Of a stretch of 64,000 bases of DNA, positions 40,887-48,985 are shown piece after piece. Numbering within the stretch: position 1 is the first letter of the stretch; the number at the start of each line of letters is the position of its first letter. The stretch comes from CALMEC01 sp963706315 (GTDB taxonomy: Bacteria; Actinomycetota; Thermoleophilia; Miltoncostaeales; Miltoncostaeaceae), in contig CAVPMA010000024.1 in the NCBI GenBank assembly GCA_963706315.1, positions 124,001-188,000 on the forward strand, given 5' to 3'. Made by a program: the position numbers and the translations under genes. Below the pieces are notes generated by a model. That model was not told the origin of the DNA, did no database searches, and saw only the letters and a list, made by a program, of their open reading frames with translations.

Positions 40887-42431
40887 TCACCCTCCGAACC
40901 TCTCCATGAGAAGGCCGTGTCGGAGTCCACGCTCGCTGACTGTGAGCGACTCGCGTCCGAGTTGGGTAAGCACCGTTCGCACGATGCAGGCACCCGCGAG
41001 GATCACCTCGGCTCGCTTGAGCTGGAGCCCGACGATGGTCCGTCGTTCCTCGGCGCTGCGGGTCCGGTAGACCTCGATCTGGCGGTCGATCTCCTCGAGG
41101 TCGAGCACCGTCCCCCGCACGACCTCCGGCGCGTACGTCGCCAGCCGATGCGCCACCGCCGCGAGATTGGTGAGGGCTCCCCCGATCCCGATGAGCGTAT
41201 CCGGCGTGGGCCGCCCGTCCAGGCGCTCGAGGTCGGCTGCGATCGCGGTGCGCGCGCGCTCGAGTGTCTCCGCGGAAACGACCCCGTCGAGTCCAAAGCG
41301 CTCTGCGAATCGAGCCGCGCCGACATCGACGCTGAACTGCTCGTCGACGCGATTCCCGTGACCGAATGTGAACTGCGAGCTGCCCCCGCCCGTCTCGAAC
41401 ACGACGATCGATCCCCGGGCGTCGCGGAGTGCCGACGTCACCGCAAGGTAGCTCAGCCTGCCCTCCTCCTCGCCGGAGATGACCTCGGCGCGAACGCCGC
41501 AGCGCGCCCGCAAGGCCTCCAAGAACGCCTCGCGATTGGCGGCGATCCGAAGCCCGGCCGTGCCAACCGCGGCAATGTCGATCGCCCCCAGCTGCCGGGC
41601 CTGGCCGGCCATCGCCGCGACGGCATCGATCGTTCGCGCCACCGGCTCCGGCTTGAGCAGTCCCGTTTCCGCGAGGCCCTCGCCGAGCCGGGTGACCTCG
41701 GCGCGATCGATGACGGTCCGCCATGCCCCGTCTGCGCCCCGTTCACCGAGATGGAGTTTGACCGAGTTCGTGCCGATGTCGATGACCGCGTACCGCGGCC
41801 CGCCAAACCCGGCGAGCCCCCTGAGCCAACGCGGATAGCTGACGTTCGGTTGGGCGGCCAGACCCAGCTCTCGCAGGGTCGCCACGATGCGATCCGGGTC
41901 CGCCGACTCGACCGCGAACGTTCGCGTGGACTCCCGGTCCGTGTGAACGTCGGTCAGCTCGGCCGTGCAGGCCCCGAGCGCGTACTGCCGGCGCCGTTTC
42001 TGCACCCGGATTGCGCGGACCTCGGCGTTGTCATCCACGAGCTCGCCGATAAGCTCATCGAGCGTGTACGCGGCGCGCCCAAGTGTGGGCGCCGCCAGGT
42101 CGAGCGCCGCCCACACCGAGCGTACGTCGGCCGCCGGCAGCGGGAAGCCCGCTTTCATCACGGGTCTCCACCGCTCCAGCCCGAAGCCGTCGACCTGTTC
42201 GAGATGCTTCACGTCCATCAGGCCATCGCGCACCTTGATCGCGTCCTGCCCGTCGATGGAGAGCAGATACAGATCGTCGCTCTCCTGCACCCGCACGGGC
42301 ATCAAGGCGGCCAACCGGTGATCGGCGACCTCGCAACCATCACCGAACATCCGCCACTCCCAGCGAGGAACGACGGCGGATGCCGACGTTGGATCGCCCG
42401 GCGCCCGGCGACGGGGGAGTGGGCCTTGCAT
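40887..42431 (-). CDS. Ppx/GppA phosphatase with an N-terminal CYTH-like domain
   Basis: 514 residues. The C-terminal part (212-514) is a clear Ppx/GppA phosphatase of the ASKHA fold: YAVIDIGTNSVKLHLGE, GEEEGRLSYLAV, VVFETGGGSSQF and LIGIGGALTNLAAV, which cleave polyphosphate or guanosine pentaphosphate. The N-terminal part (about 23-205) is a separate domain: PRWEWRMFG, SDDLYLLSIDGQDAIKVRDG, KRRRQYALGACTAELTDV and TRTFAVESADPDRIVATL. The spacing of its charged strands recalls CYTH (triphosphate tunnel) domains, a weak assignment. The ATG at 42431 lies three bases after the stop of a truncated antiporter fragment. Shine-Dalgarno weak. Confidence 0.82.
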   Translation of the reverse strand: MQGPLPRRRAPGDPTSASAVVPRWEWRMFGDGCEVADHRLAALMPVRVQESDDLYLLSIDGQDAIKVRDGLMDVKHLEQVDGFGLERWRPVMKAGFPLPAADVRSVWAALDLAAPTLGRAAYTLDELIGELVDDNAEVRAIRVQKRRRQYALGACTAELTDVHTDRESTRTFAVESADPDRIVATLRELGLAAQPNVSYPRWLRGLAGFGGPRYAVIDIGTNSVKLHLGERGADGAWRTVIDRAEVTRLGEGLAETGLLKPEPVARTIDAVAAMAGQARQLGAIDIAAVGTAGLRIAANREAFLEALRARCGVRAEVISGEEEGRLSYLAVTSALRDARGSIVVFETGGGSSQFTFGHGNRVDEQFSVDVGAARFAERFGLDGVVSAETLERARTAIAADLERLDGRPTPDTLIGIGGALTNLAAVAHRLATYAPEVVRGTVLDLEEIDRQIEVYRTRSAEERRTIVGLQLKRAEVILAGACIVRTVLTQLGRESLTVSERGLRHGLLMERFGG

Positions 42432-42433
42432 GC

Positions 42434-42553
42434 TCACTCTGATTGCCCACCGACGAAGATCATCGCGGGCGTAACCAGCGTGCCGTCCACACGGCCCGAG
42501 ACCACACCGAAGGCGATCAGCACAAGCGCAACGACCGCCAAGGCCCACTCCAT
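42434..42553 (-). pseudogene. N-terminal remnant of a cation:proton antiporter
   Basis: 39 codons and a stop. MEWALAVVALVLIAFGVV followed by SGRVDGTLVTPAMIFVG matches the first transmembrane helix and loop of NhaP/CPA1-type antiporters (VTPAMxFVxxG), after which five unrelated residues (GQSE and stop) end the frame. The rest of the transporter is absent: the Ppx/GppA gene begins three bases later. Looks like a deletion scar. It may still be translated as a short membrane peptide leading into the Ppx/GppA gene. Confidence 0.65.
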
Positions 42554-42653
42554 CCGACGAGTGTAGTTCGGGGAGTGGGCGCGACACGGTATGCCGTGCA
42601 AGGATCCCGCCGGTGATTGGGCGGCGCACGCGGCAAGACGCGAGACCTGGGCA

Positions 42654-43946
42654 ATGAGCGCCTCGTCGGAGCAGGGTGTGTCGGTGCCGTTCACCCAGAA
42701 GCGGGACTTCTGGATCCTGATGGCCTACGCGGTCGCGCTCGGGATCTTCGGCGCGTTCGCCGGTCTGGTGTTCATGGGCGTGATCGGGGTCGGGGAGGAC
42801 TGGTACACCGATTCCAACCCGGGTTGGTTCGAGGGGCACTGGTGGTGGGTGGCGGTAGCGGCGGCGGCCGGGGTCGGCGTTGGACTGTTGCGCCGCTGGA
42901 CGCGCCTGCCGGAGGAGATTCCCGGCCTCATCGCCGACCTGAAGGAGGGCGACGTCAACCCGCGGTTGGTGCCGGGCATCGTCGTTGTCTCGGCAGTCTC
43001 GTTGATCGGAGGCGCCAGTCTCGGTCCCGAGAAGGCGCTCGGTTCGATGGGCGGCGGGGCGGGCAACTGGGCGTCGCGGCGTCGCGGACTCGACGGCGAG
43101 AAACGCCAGATGAACACCCTTTCGGGCTTCGCCGGGGCGTACGGCGGTCTGTTCTCGAGTGTCGTGATCGTCGTGATGATGATCATGGAGGTCGCCCGCC
43201 CAGGCGGACAGCGGTTCACGAAGGCGCTCGTCGGGACGATCGTCGCGTCCAGCGTCTCGTTCGGGATCTACTTCGCGATCGCCGGCGCGCTCTTCCTCGA
43301 CGCCTACGCGGTGCCACCGTACGAGTTCGAGGACTGGCAACTGCTGGCGGGCGTCGCCTTCGGGCTGCTCGCGGCCGTCATCGTGACGGTGCTGGGCCTC
43401 GTCATGAAGCTCTCGTCCCGGCTGTTCGACAGGGTGAAGTCGAGCATCGTCCGGCCAACGATCGGCGGCGCGGTGTTCGGCCTCGTCGGCGTTGCGCTGC
43501 CACTCTCGATGTTCACGGGAAGCGATCAACTCGGCACCGTCATCAAGGATGCGGGAACTTTGAGCGTGGGCCTGATCATCGCCTTGGTGATCGCAAAGAT
43601 CTTCACCTTCGCGGTGAGCCAGGCCAGCGGGTTCATCGGCGGCCCGATCTTCCCCGCGTTGTTCATCGGGGGGACAGCGGGCGTCGCGATCCACGAGATA
43701 TTCACGAGCGTCCCAATGGGACTGGCGTTCACGTGCATGCTCGCCGCCGTCCCGGGGTCACTCATGATGGCCCCGTTCTCGATGGTGCTGCTCGCTGCGT
43801 TCATGTCGCAGATTGGCGCGCTCCAGACGGCGCCCATCCTGATCGCCGTGGTCACCGCATTCCTCACGATCGAGGGTGTGAAGTACCAAGTCGCACGCCG
43901 CACACAAGCACGCGCGGTGCCGCAGCAACAGGCAATCCCGGGCTGA
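42654..43946 (+). CDS. ClC-family chloride channel/antiporter
   Basis: 430 residues, polytopic, with about ten hydrophobic segments. ClC landmarks: GGASLGPEKALGSMGGG (equivalent of the GxEGP gating-Glu motif, Glu present), SGFAGAYGGLFSS, and SGFIGGPIFPALFIGG (the GxFxP motif), with PGSLMMAPFSMVLLAAF late in the chain. No cytoplasmic CBS domains follow. It moves chloride, or exchanges chloride for protons; other anions are possible. The usual GSGIP selectivity motif is replaced by LPEEIPGLIADL. The ATG at 42654 was chosen over an open extension from 42591. Divergent from the antiporter remnant and Ppx gene. Confidence 0.88.
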   Translation: MSASSEQGVSVPFTQKRDFWILMAYAVALGIFGAFAGLVFMGVIGVGEDWYTDSNPGWFEGHWWWVAVAAAAGVGVGLLRRWTRLPEEIPGLIADLKEGDVNPRLVPGIVVVSAVSLIGGASLGPEKALGSMGGGAGNWASRRRGLDGEKRQMNTLSGFAGAYGGLFSSVVIVVMMIMEVARPGGQRFTKALVGTIVASSVSFGIYFAIAGALFLDAYAVPPYEFEDWQLLAGVAFGLLAAVIVTVLGLVMKLSSRLFDRVKSSIVRPTIGGAVFGLVGVALPLSMFTGSDQLGTVIKDAGTLSVGLIIALVIAKIFTFAVSQASGFIGGPIFPALFIGGTAGVAIHEIFTSVPMGLAFTCMLAAVPGSLMMAPFSMVLLAAFMSQIGALQTAPILIAVVTAFLTIEGVKYQVARRTQARAVPQQQAIPG

Positions 43947-44043
43947 GCTCCCTGAGCGCAGGCCTCTTCTCCAGCCGGATGAGACGCGCTCGCCGTTCTG
44001 CCTCCAGGTAGGAGCGGCGGCCTCCCGGGCGAATTCGACTGTC

Positions 44044-44481
44044 ATGGCACACGAGACGAGGCTCGAGCGGCGGCTCGACCGATGGATTGCGCGCGCCTCA
44101 CGGCCTCGGGGGGCCGCGATCGTCGTCGCCTGCGTGACGACCTCGATCACGGTCGCCGCAGGCCTCTTGATGACGGTCTTCGATCACGGGGGCTTTCCCT
44201 CGCTCGGATCCGGGCTGTGGTGGGCCGTCCAGACGGTGACGACGGTCGGGTACGGCGACCACGTCCCCACGACCACGGCAGGCCAGATCGTGGCGGCGCT
44301 CGTCATGCTGCTCGGGATCGGGTTCATCACGGTGATCACCGCGTCGATCACGAGTGGGTTCGTCGCGCGGTGGCAGCTAGAGCGTTCGCCCGCCGCGGAT
44401 GACGCTCCGTCAGCGGAGCAGTTGAGGTCGATCGACGAGCGCCTCGAGCGGATCGAGGCCGCGCTGAACGAGCGCTCGTAA
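44044..44481 (+). CDS. two-helix potassium channel protein
   Basis: 145 residues. Transmembrane helix 1 (24-46), pore helix and selectivity filter TVGYGD (67-72), transmembrane helix 2 (79-105), then a short cytoplasmic tail ending in a charged coiled coil (SIDERLERIEAALNE, 128-142) that probably tetramerises. It lacks the RCK/TrkA-N gating domain of larger channels. Conducts K+ across the plasma membrane; gating unknown. ATG start, no clear Shine-Dalgarno. Follows the ClC gene by 97 bases in the same direction. Confidence 0.92.
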   Translation: MAHETRLERRLDRWIARASRPRGAAIVVACVTTSITVAAGLLMTVFDHGGFPSLGSGLWWAVQTVTTVGYGDHVPTTTAGQIVAALVMLLGIGFITVITASITSGFVARWQLERSPAADDAPSAEQLRSIDERLERIEAALNERS

Positions 44482-44582
44482 CTCCTCCGCGCCTCGCCTG
44501 CCCCCGTCGCGCTCGCGCGCCGTGTCGCGACCCGGGTCCAGCGACGTCGCCTCGGCCGCGCGGCACCGGCGAGCCTCCGGCG

Positions 44583-45029
44583 TCAGCGCTCGTAGGTTCC
44601 GATGAGTCGGGTGGTTGCGAGCGCATGCGGCCCGATCGCGGCCTCCAGGGTTGCGCGGTCGGCACCGTCGGGGAGAGCGAGAGCGGCGTCGAGGGCGTAG
44701 AGGGTGAATACGTACCGATGGGGACCGTGGCCCCGCGGGGGGCAGGGGCCGCGCCATCCGCGCTTGCCGAAGTCGTTGCGACCCTCGTGCGCCGGCGCGG
44801 CCCCGGCCTCCAGCCGGCCCGCGGCGGGGTCGATGCCCCACGCCAGCCAGTGGACGAACGTGCCACGCGGCGCGTCGGGGTCGTCGACGATGATGGCCAG
44901 CGAGACGGCGGTCTCCGGCCCTCCGGCCCACGCGAGCTCCGGGGAGGAGTCCTCTCCCTCGCATGTGTGGCGGCGCGGAATGGGCGCGCCGTACGCGAAC
45001 GATGGACTCGACAGGATGAATTCGTCCAT
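44583..45029 (-). CDS. YbhB/YbcL-type PEBP (Raf kinase inhibitor-like) protein
   Basis: 148 residues. Phosphatidylethanolamine-binding-protein fold: IPRRHTCEGEDSSPELAW, VDDPDAPRGTFVHWLAWGI (the ligand-site Asp/His), NDFGKRGWRGPCPPRGHGPHRYVFTLYAL. Bacterial members are cytoplasmic, bind small ligands and have no firm role. ATG at 45029 fits the family start (MDEFILSS); the frame opens 21 codons earlier but with unrelated sequence. Convergent with the K+ channel and divergent from the BenE-type gene across a 224-base gap. Confidence 0.9.
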   Translation of the reverse strand: MDEFILSSPSFAYGAPIPRRHTCEGEDSSPELAWAGGPETAVSLAIIVDDPDAPRGTFVHWLAWGIDPAAGRLEAGAAPAHEGRNDFGKRGWRGPCPPRGHGPHRYVFTLYALDAALALPDGADRATLEAAIGPHALATTRLIGTYER

Positions 45030-45253
45030 GCGTCCACCGTAGCCCCCCCGAGCGCGGGTCGCGACGTGGCTTTCCCACAGCCCGGGCACCACGTCATCAC
45101 GGTCGAGCTGCTCGCGTCGTCGTCGCCGGCAGCGTCGGCTCCGTCGCCTCAGCCGCCCGGCGGGTAAATCCGGGTCGGCGGCGGCTTTACCGATCCCTCA
45201 CCGTCCGTTTCCCCTCGCGGAGTCCAATCGAGCGCATGGACCGAGGGGACGCG

Positions 45254-46600
45254 ATGCGTGCACAGAGCGTGGGAAAGAAGGGACGGGAGCGCTCCGCAGC
45301 CGTTGGGGCGGGAATCAGCGCGGCCATCTTCTTCGCGTTCGCACCGCTGCCGCTGCAGGTGGCCGTCGCCGCCGAGATGGGGCTGACACCAGGCGAGGCC
45401 TCGCGCTGGATCCTGGTGGTCTGGGCGACCGGGGCGGTCGCCTCGATCGTCCTGAGCGCGCGCCATCGCCAGCCGATCGTCATCAGCTCGAGCGTGCTCG
45501 GGCTGGTCTATCTGGGCTCCGTGGCCGGCGACCACACGTTCGCCGAGCTCGTCGGCGCGAACCTCGTCGCCGGCGTGGCGATCCTGATCCTGGCGCTTCT
45601 CGGCATGGGCGAGCGTGTGATGCGCCTCGTCCCCCTCCCGATCGTGCTCGCGATGTTCGCGGGAAGCGTTCTCCAGTACCTGACCGGGGCGGTCGCCGCC
45701 GCTGCGGGAGACGCGCTGGTCGGCGGCACTGCGCTGATCGCGTACTTCGGTGCGCGGGCCCTTGGCGTGCGCCGCATTCCTCCCGTCGGACTCGCGGCCC
45801 TCGCGGGGGCCGCCGCCGCCCTCATCGCCGGCACCACAGAGCCGCTGACGGGCGCCCTTGCCGCGCCCTCGGTGAGCCTGCCCGGGGTCTCGCTCTCCCT
45901 CGACGCCATCCTCACGGTGAGCCCGGCGCTCGTTGTCTTCGCACTGGCACTCGGCAACGTGCAGGGCCTCGGCTACCTCTCTGCCCAGGGATATCGCGTG
46001 CCGGTGAACGCCGTCTCGGTCGCCGTGGGCCTCGCCTCGATCGCGAATGCGGCCCTCGGCGGGCACCAGGCGAGCGTGGCACGAGCGACCAGTGCGATCG
46101 TAGCGGGCCCGGAGGCGGGTCCGGCGGAGGGCCGGCACGTCGCGAGCATGGTGGCGGCAGCGGGCGCACTCGTCATCGCCGGGGGCGGGGCGACCGTGGT
46201 GGCGCTCGTCGGCGCGCTCCCCGGGAGCCTCGTCGCGGTCGTCACGGGCCTGGCGGTCCTGCCGTCCTTCCAGGACTCACTCGAGCGCTCCCTGACCGCC
46301 GATCTCCGGGCCGGGTCGCTCGTCGCCTTCCTCGTCGCCGCGACACCGTTCGAGGCGGCCGGTGTCAGCAGCGCCTCGTGGGCCCTCCTCGCCGGGGTCG
46401 TCGTCTCACTGGCGACCGAGCGGAAGGCCCTCGCTCAGACCGCGACCGCGAGCTGCGCGAGCAGTGGACGCATGCCAATCTCCAGGGCGATCAGCTGGGC
46501 GCGCTCCCGCCGCGCCGCCGCCTCCTCGTCCCCGGCGGCTCCCCTGGCCGCGAGCGCCGCCGCGAGGTCGCACGCGCTCCAGTCGAGCTCCGGGGAGTAG
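45254..46600 (+). CDS. BenE-like benzoate/aromatic transporter with an anomalous C-terminal tail
   Basis: 448 residues. About twelve hydrophobic helices; BenE-like segments include FFAFAPLPLQVAVAAEMGL, PIVISSSVLGLVYLG, LALGNVQGLGYLSAQGY and ALGGHQASVARATSAIVAG. A benzoate/H+ symporter-type transporter is most likely; other hydrophobic acids are possible. ATG 45254 has GAGGGGA five bases upstream; an ATG 18 bases earlier lacks one. The transporter proper ends near residue 390 (SLATERKALAQ). The last 55 residues are Ser/Ala/Arg-rich, unlike any transporter end, and are exactly antisense to a gene remnant on the minus strand, so the original stop seems lost. Confidence 0.8.
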   Translation: MRAQSVGKKGRERSAAVGAGISAAIFFAFAPLPLQVAVAAEMGLTPGEASRWILVVWATGAVASIVLSARHRQPIVISSSVLGLVYLGSVAGDHTFAELVGANLVAGVAILILALLGMGERVMRLVPLPIVLAMFAGSVLQYLTGAVAAAAGDALVGGTALIAYFGARALGVRRIPPVGLAALAGAAAALIAGTTEPLTGALAAPSVSLPGVSLSLDAILTVSPALVVFALALGNVQGLGYLSAQGYRVPVNAVSVAVGLASIANAALGGHQASVARATSAIVAGPEAGPAEGRHVASMVAAAGALVIAGGGATVVALVGALPGSLVAVVTGLAVLPSFQDSLERSLTADLRAGSLVAFLVAATPFEAAGVSSASWALLAGVVVSLATERKALAQTATASCASSGRMPISRAISWARSRRAAASSSPAAPLAASAAARSHALQSSSGE

Positions 46601-46608
46601 CCGGCCTG
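46435..46608 (-). pseudogene. C-terminal remnant of a cyclase/AAA-ATPase-type regulator
   Basis: 57 codons and a stop, reading AGYSPELDWSACDLAAALA and ALEIGMRPLLAQLA. This strongly resembles the extreme C-terminus of large actinobacterial adenylate cyclase/AAA-ATPase/TPR regulators (PELAWxxCDYAxxL ... STELGMRPLMER). Nothing upstream in this frame continues the similarity, and 69 bases separate it from the end of the frameshifted BTAD/hydrolase/cyclase gene. Either it is the end of that gene after an internal deletion, or a leftover of a neighbour. It overlaps the BenE-like gene tail head to head. Confidence 0.6.
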
Positions 46609-46676
46609 CCGACGTCGGGGCGGGCGTCTCGAACTGGTGACAGGCGGCGGGGGCTGATCGCTGTGGCCCGCCGCGA

Positions 46677-48771
46677 TCAGGGGTGTGAAGCGGCCGGCGC
46701 CTTCTTCGCGTCGGCGGTCTCGCCGTCCAGTGCGGCGAAGACGCGACGTGTACCCAAGACGTCCGGCAGCCGCCGCTCGCCGACGTCGAGGAAGCGGAGA
46801 CCGGAGCCGGGAACCAGATCCCGTGTCGTCGCACTGACAAGTACCTCGCTCGGGCCGGCCGCTCGCGCAACGGCGAAGGCGACGTCCACAGCCTGAGGGC
46901 TGGATCCACCCACCTCGCCGGTGTGCAGCCCGATGCGGACCCCGGCAGGCGCGAGGCGCCGGCGCATCGCCAGACCGCACCGGATCGCCCGCGTCGGCCC
47001 GTCGAAGAGCGCGACCTCCGGGCGTTCGCTCATCCGGCCGCGGTGTCGCTGAACCTCCTCACGCACGATCGCCTCCGCGCCGGCGGCTTCGACGACGAGG
47101 ATCGTGGCGAGTACCCCGTCGTCTTCCGGCTGGGGCGGAGATGCGGGCAGCGTTCGCACCCAGGGCTCGACGACGTCGAGGATCTGATCCGGATCCACGG
47201 CGACGAAGTGATCGGCGCCGGGCAGCTCCACGTACCGGGCGCCGGGAATCCGCTCGGCCAGGTAGCGGCCGTGGCCAACGACCACCCGCAGGTCCCCGCT
47301 GCGATGTATCACGAGCGCGGGCGTCGCGGATCGCGGGCAGCAGGTCGCGCACGTCGATGAGCGAGTTCATCTCCATCAGCGCGCGTACGGCCCCCGGGCT
47401 GGCCGCCGCCCGGCAGCGCTCAGCCCACCACCGGGCCATGGCGGGGTCGGTCGTGGGGCACATCCCCGTGAGCATGGCCTCGAAGCCCCAGTCGGCCTCG
47501 AGCGCGTCGATGTGGCGGCGTCGCTCGTCCCGAGAGGTGGCCCATGGATAGTCGTCGTCTGGGTCGACCCGCTTCGCGTACGACCCGACGAGCACCAGGC
47601 CCGCCACGCGCTCGGGATGCGCGGCCGCGAACAGCACCGACAGCGGGCCTCCCTCGGAGTAGCCGAACAGCACCGCTCGATCCGAGCCGACGGCATCCAT
47701 CACCGCGCGGACGTCGTCCATCCGGGTCTCGAGGTCTGGTAGGCCCACCGGACGGTCGGACAGTCCCGTGCCGCGCTTGTCGAACCTGATCAGGCGCGAG
47801 AACGACGCAAGCCGGTCCAGGAAGTGGACATGTCGCGGCTCCGCCCGATCCATCGTCAGATGCGAGACGAAGCCGGGCACGAGCACGAGGTCGAGGGGGC
47901 CATGGCCGGTGACCTCGTACGCGATGGACACGTCGGCGCTTCGCGCATAGCGGACGGGGGGCCCTGCCCGTGGGGATGGGGGATCGGCTTGGTCCTCGCC
48001 GCGCGACGCCGGCTCTGGCTGCGCGGGTGTGGACTGCGGCAGCTCGAGCAGCGGATCCTGGCGGAGGATCCGCCGCTCCATCTCCCGAAGCGCCGGCGAC
48101 GGCTCCAGGCCGAGCTCTTCGTCGAGGGCTCGTCGCGTCGCCTGGAACGCTGCGAGCGCATCCGCCTGGCGTCCGCAGCGGTAGAGCGTCAGCATGAGCT
48201 GAGCTCGCAGGCGCTCTCGGAGCGGGTGTCGAACGATCAGCGCCTCGAGCTCTCCGACGACGGTGGCATGCCGTCCGAGCGCGAGGTCGGCGTCGACCCG
48301 CTCCTCGGTCAGCGCAAGCTGAAGCTCCTCGATCCGTGCCGCCTCCGCGATGGCGAATGGCTCCTCGAACTCGGCGAGGGCCGGACCGCGCCAGAGCGCG
48401 AGCGCGCGGCGCAGCGTGGCCGAGGCCGCATCGGGGTCGCCCGCCTCGAGGGCTGCTCGCCCCTCCGCGAGCATCTGCTCGGCCCGGTGCAGATCCACCT
48501 CATGGGGCGCGACGTCGAGTGCATAGCCCGACGGCCGCGTGACCAGGACCTCATCGGGCATCGCCTTTCGCAGCTGCGACACGTAGATCTGGATCATCTT
48601 GACGGCCGTCTCGGGAACGCGCTCGCCCCACAGGTCGTCGATGAGCCGGCTGCGGGCGACGGTGCGACCCGCATTGAGGATCAGCACGGCCAGCAGGGCG
48701 CGCTGCTTCCCACCTCCGAGAGCGAGCGGAGGGCTTCCCACCTCCAGCGGCCCGAGAACTCGGTATTCCAT
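46677..48771 (-). pseudogene. BTAD regulator - alpha/beta hydrolase - cyclase-homology fusion, frameshifted
   Basis: The N-terminal winged-helix and BTAD domains (1-240: EYRVLGPLEV, QLRKAMPDEVLVTRPSGYAL, LRERLRAQLMLTLYRCGRQ) belong to the SARP/AfsR class. An alpha/beta hydrolase follows (270-485; nucleophile Ser372 in GYSEGG, FDKRGTGLSD). Near 47325 one extra base shifts the frame: after DLLPAIR the hydrolase continues in another frame (VIHRSGDLRVVVGHGRYLAE, with the catalytic His in GADHF). That frame then runs through a class III cyclase-homology domain (GLHTGEVGGSSPQ, GPSEVLVSATTRDLVPGSGL) to 46677. The cyclase part lacks the metal-binding Asp residues, so it would be inactive. The unshifted frame stops at 47059. 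Start ATG 48771 preferred to 48801. Confidence 0.78.
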
Positions 48772-48985
48772 CTGCCCGAACCAGAATAGTTCCGCCGCCA
48801 TCGCCCGCCAACAATCGTTGCGGAGGCCCGAGCCGCCTCAGGCAGGAATAGCGCCGGCGCGGGCGGGTAGCGCTGAGCGAGCGGGCGAACAGAAGGAGCC
48901 TTTGCGACGACTCCTCCTCTGCACGGGAAGCGAGAGCGACCGAACCCATCGTTCCCGCGCCCTGCGCCCGACAGTCGACGACCGA

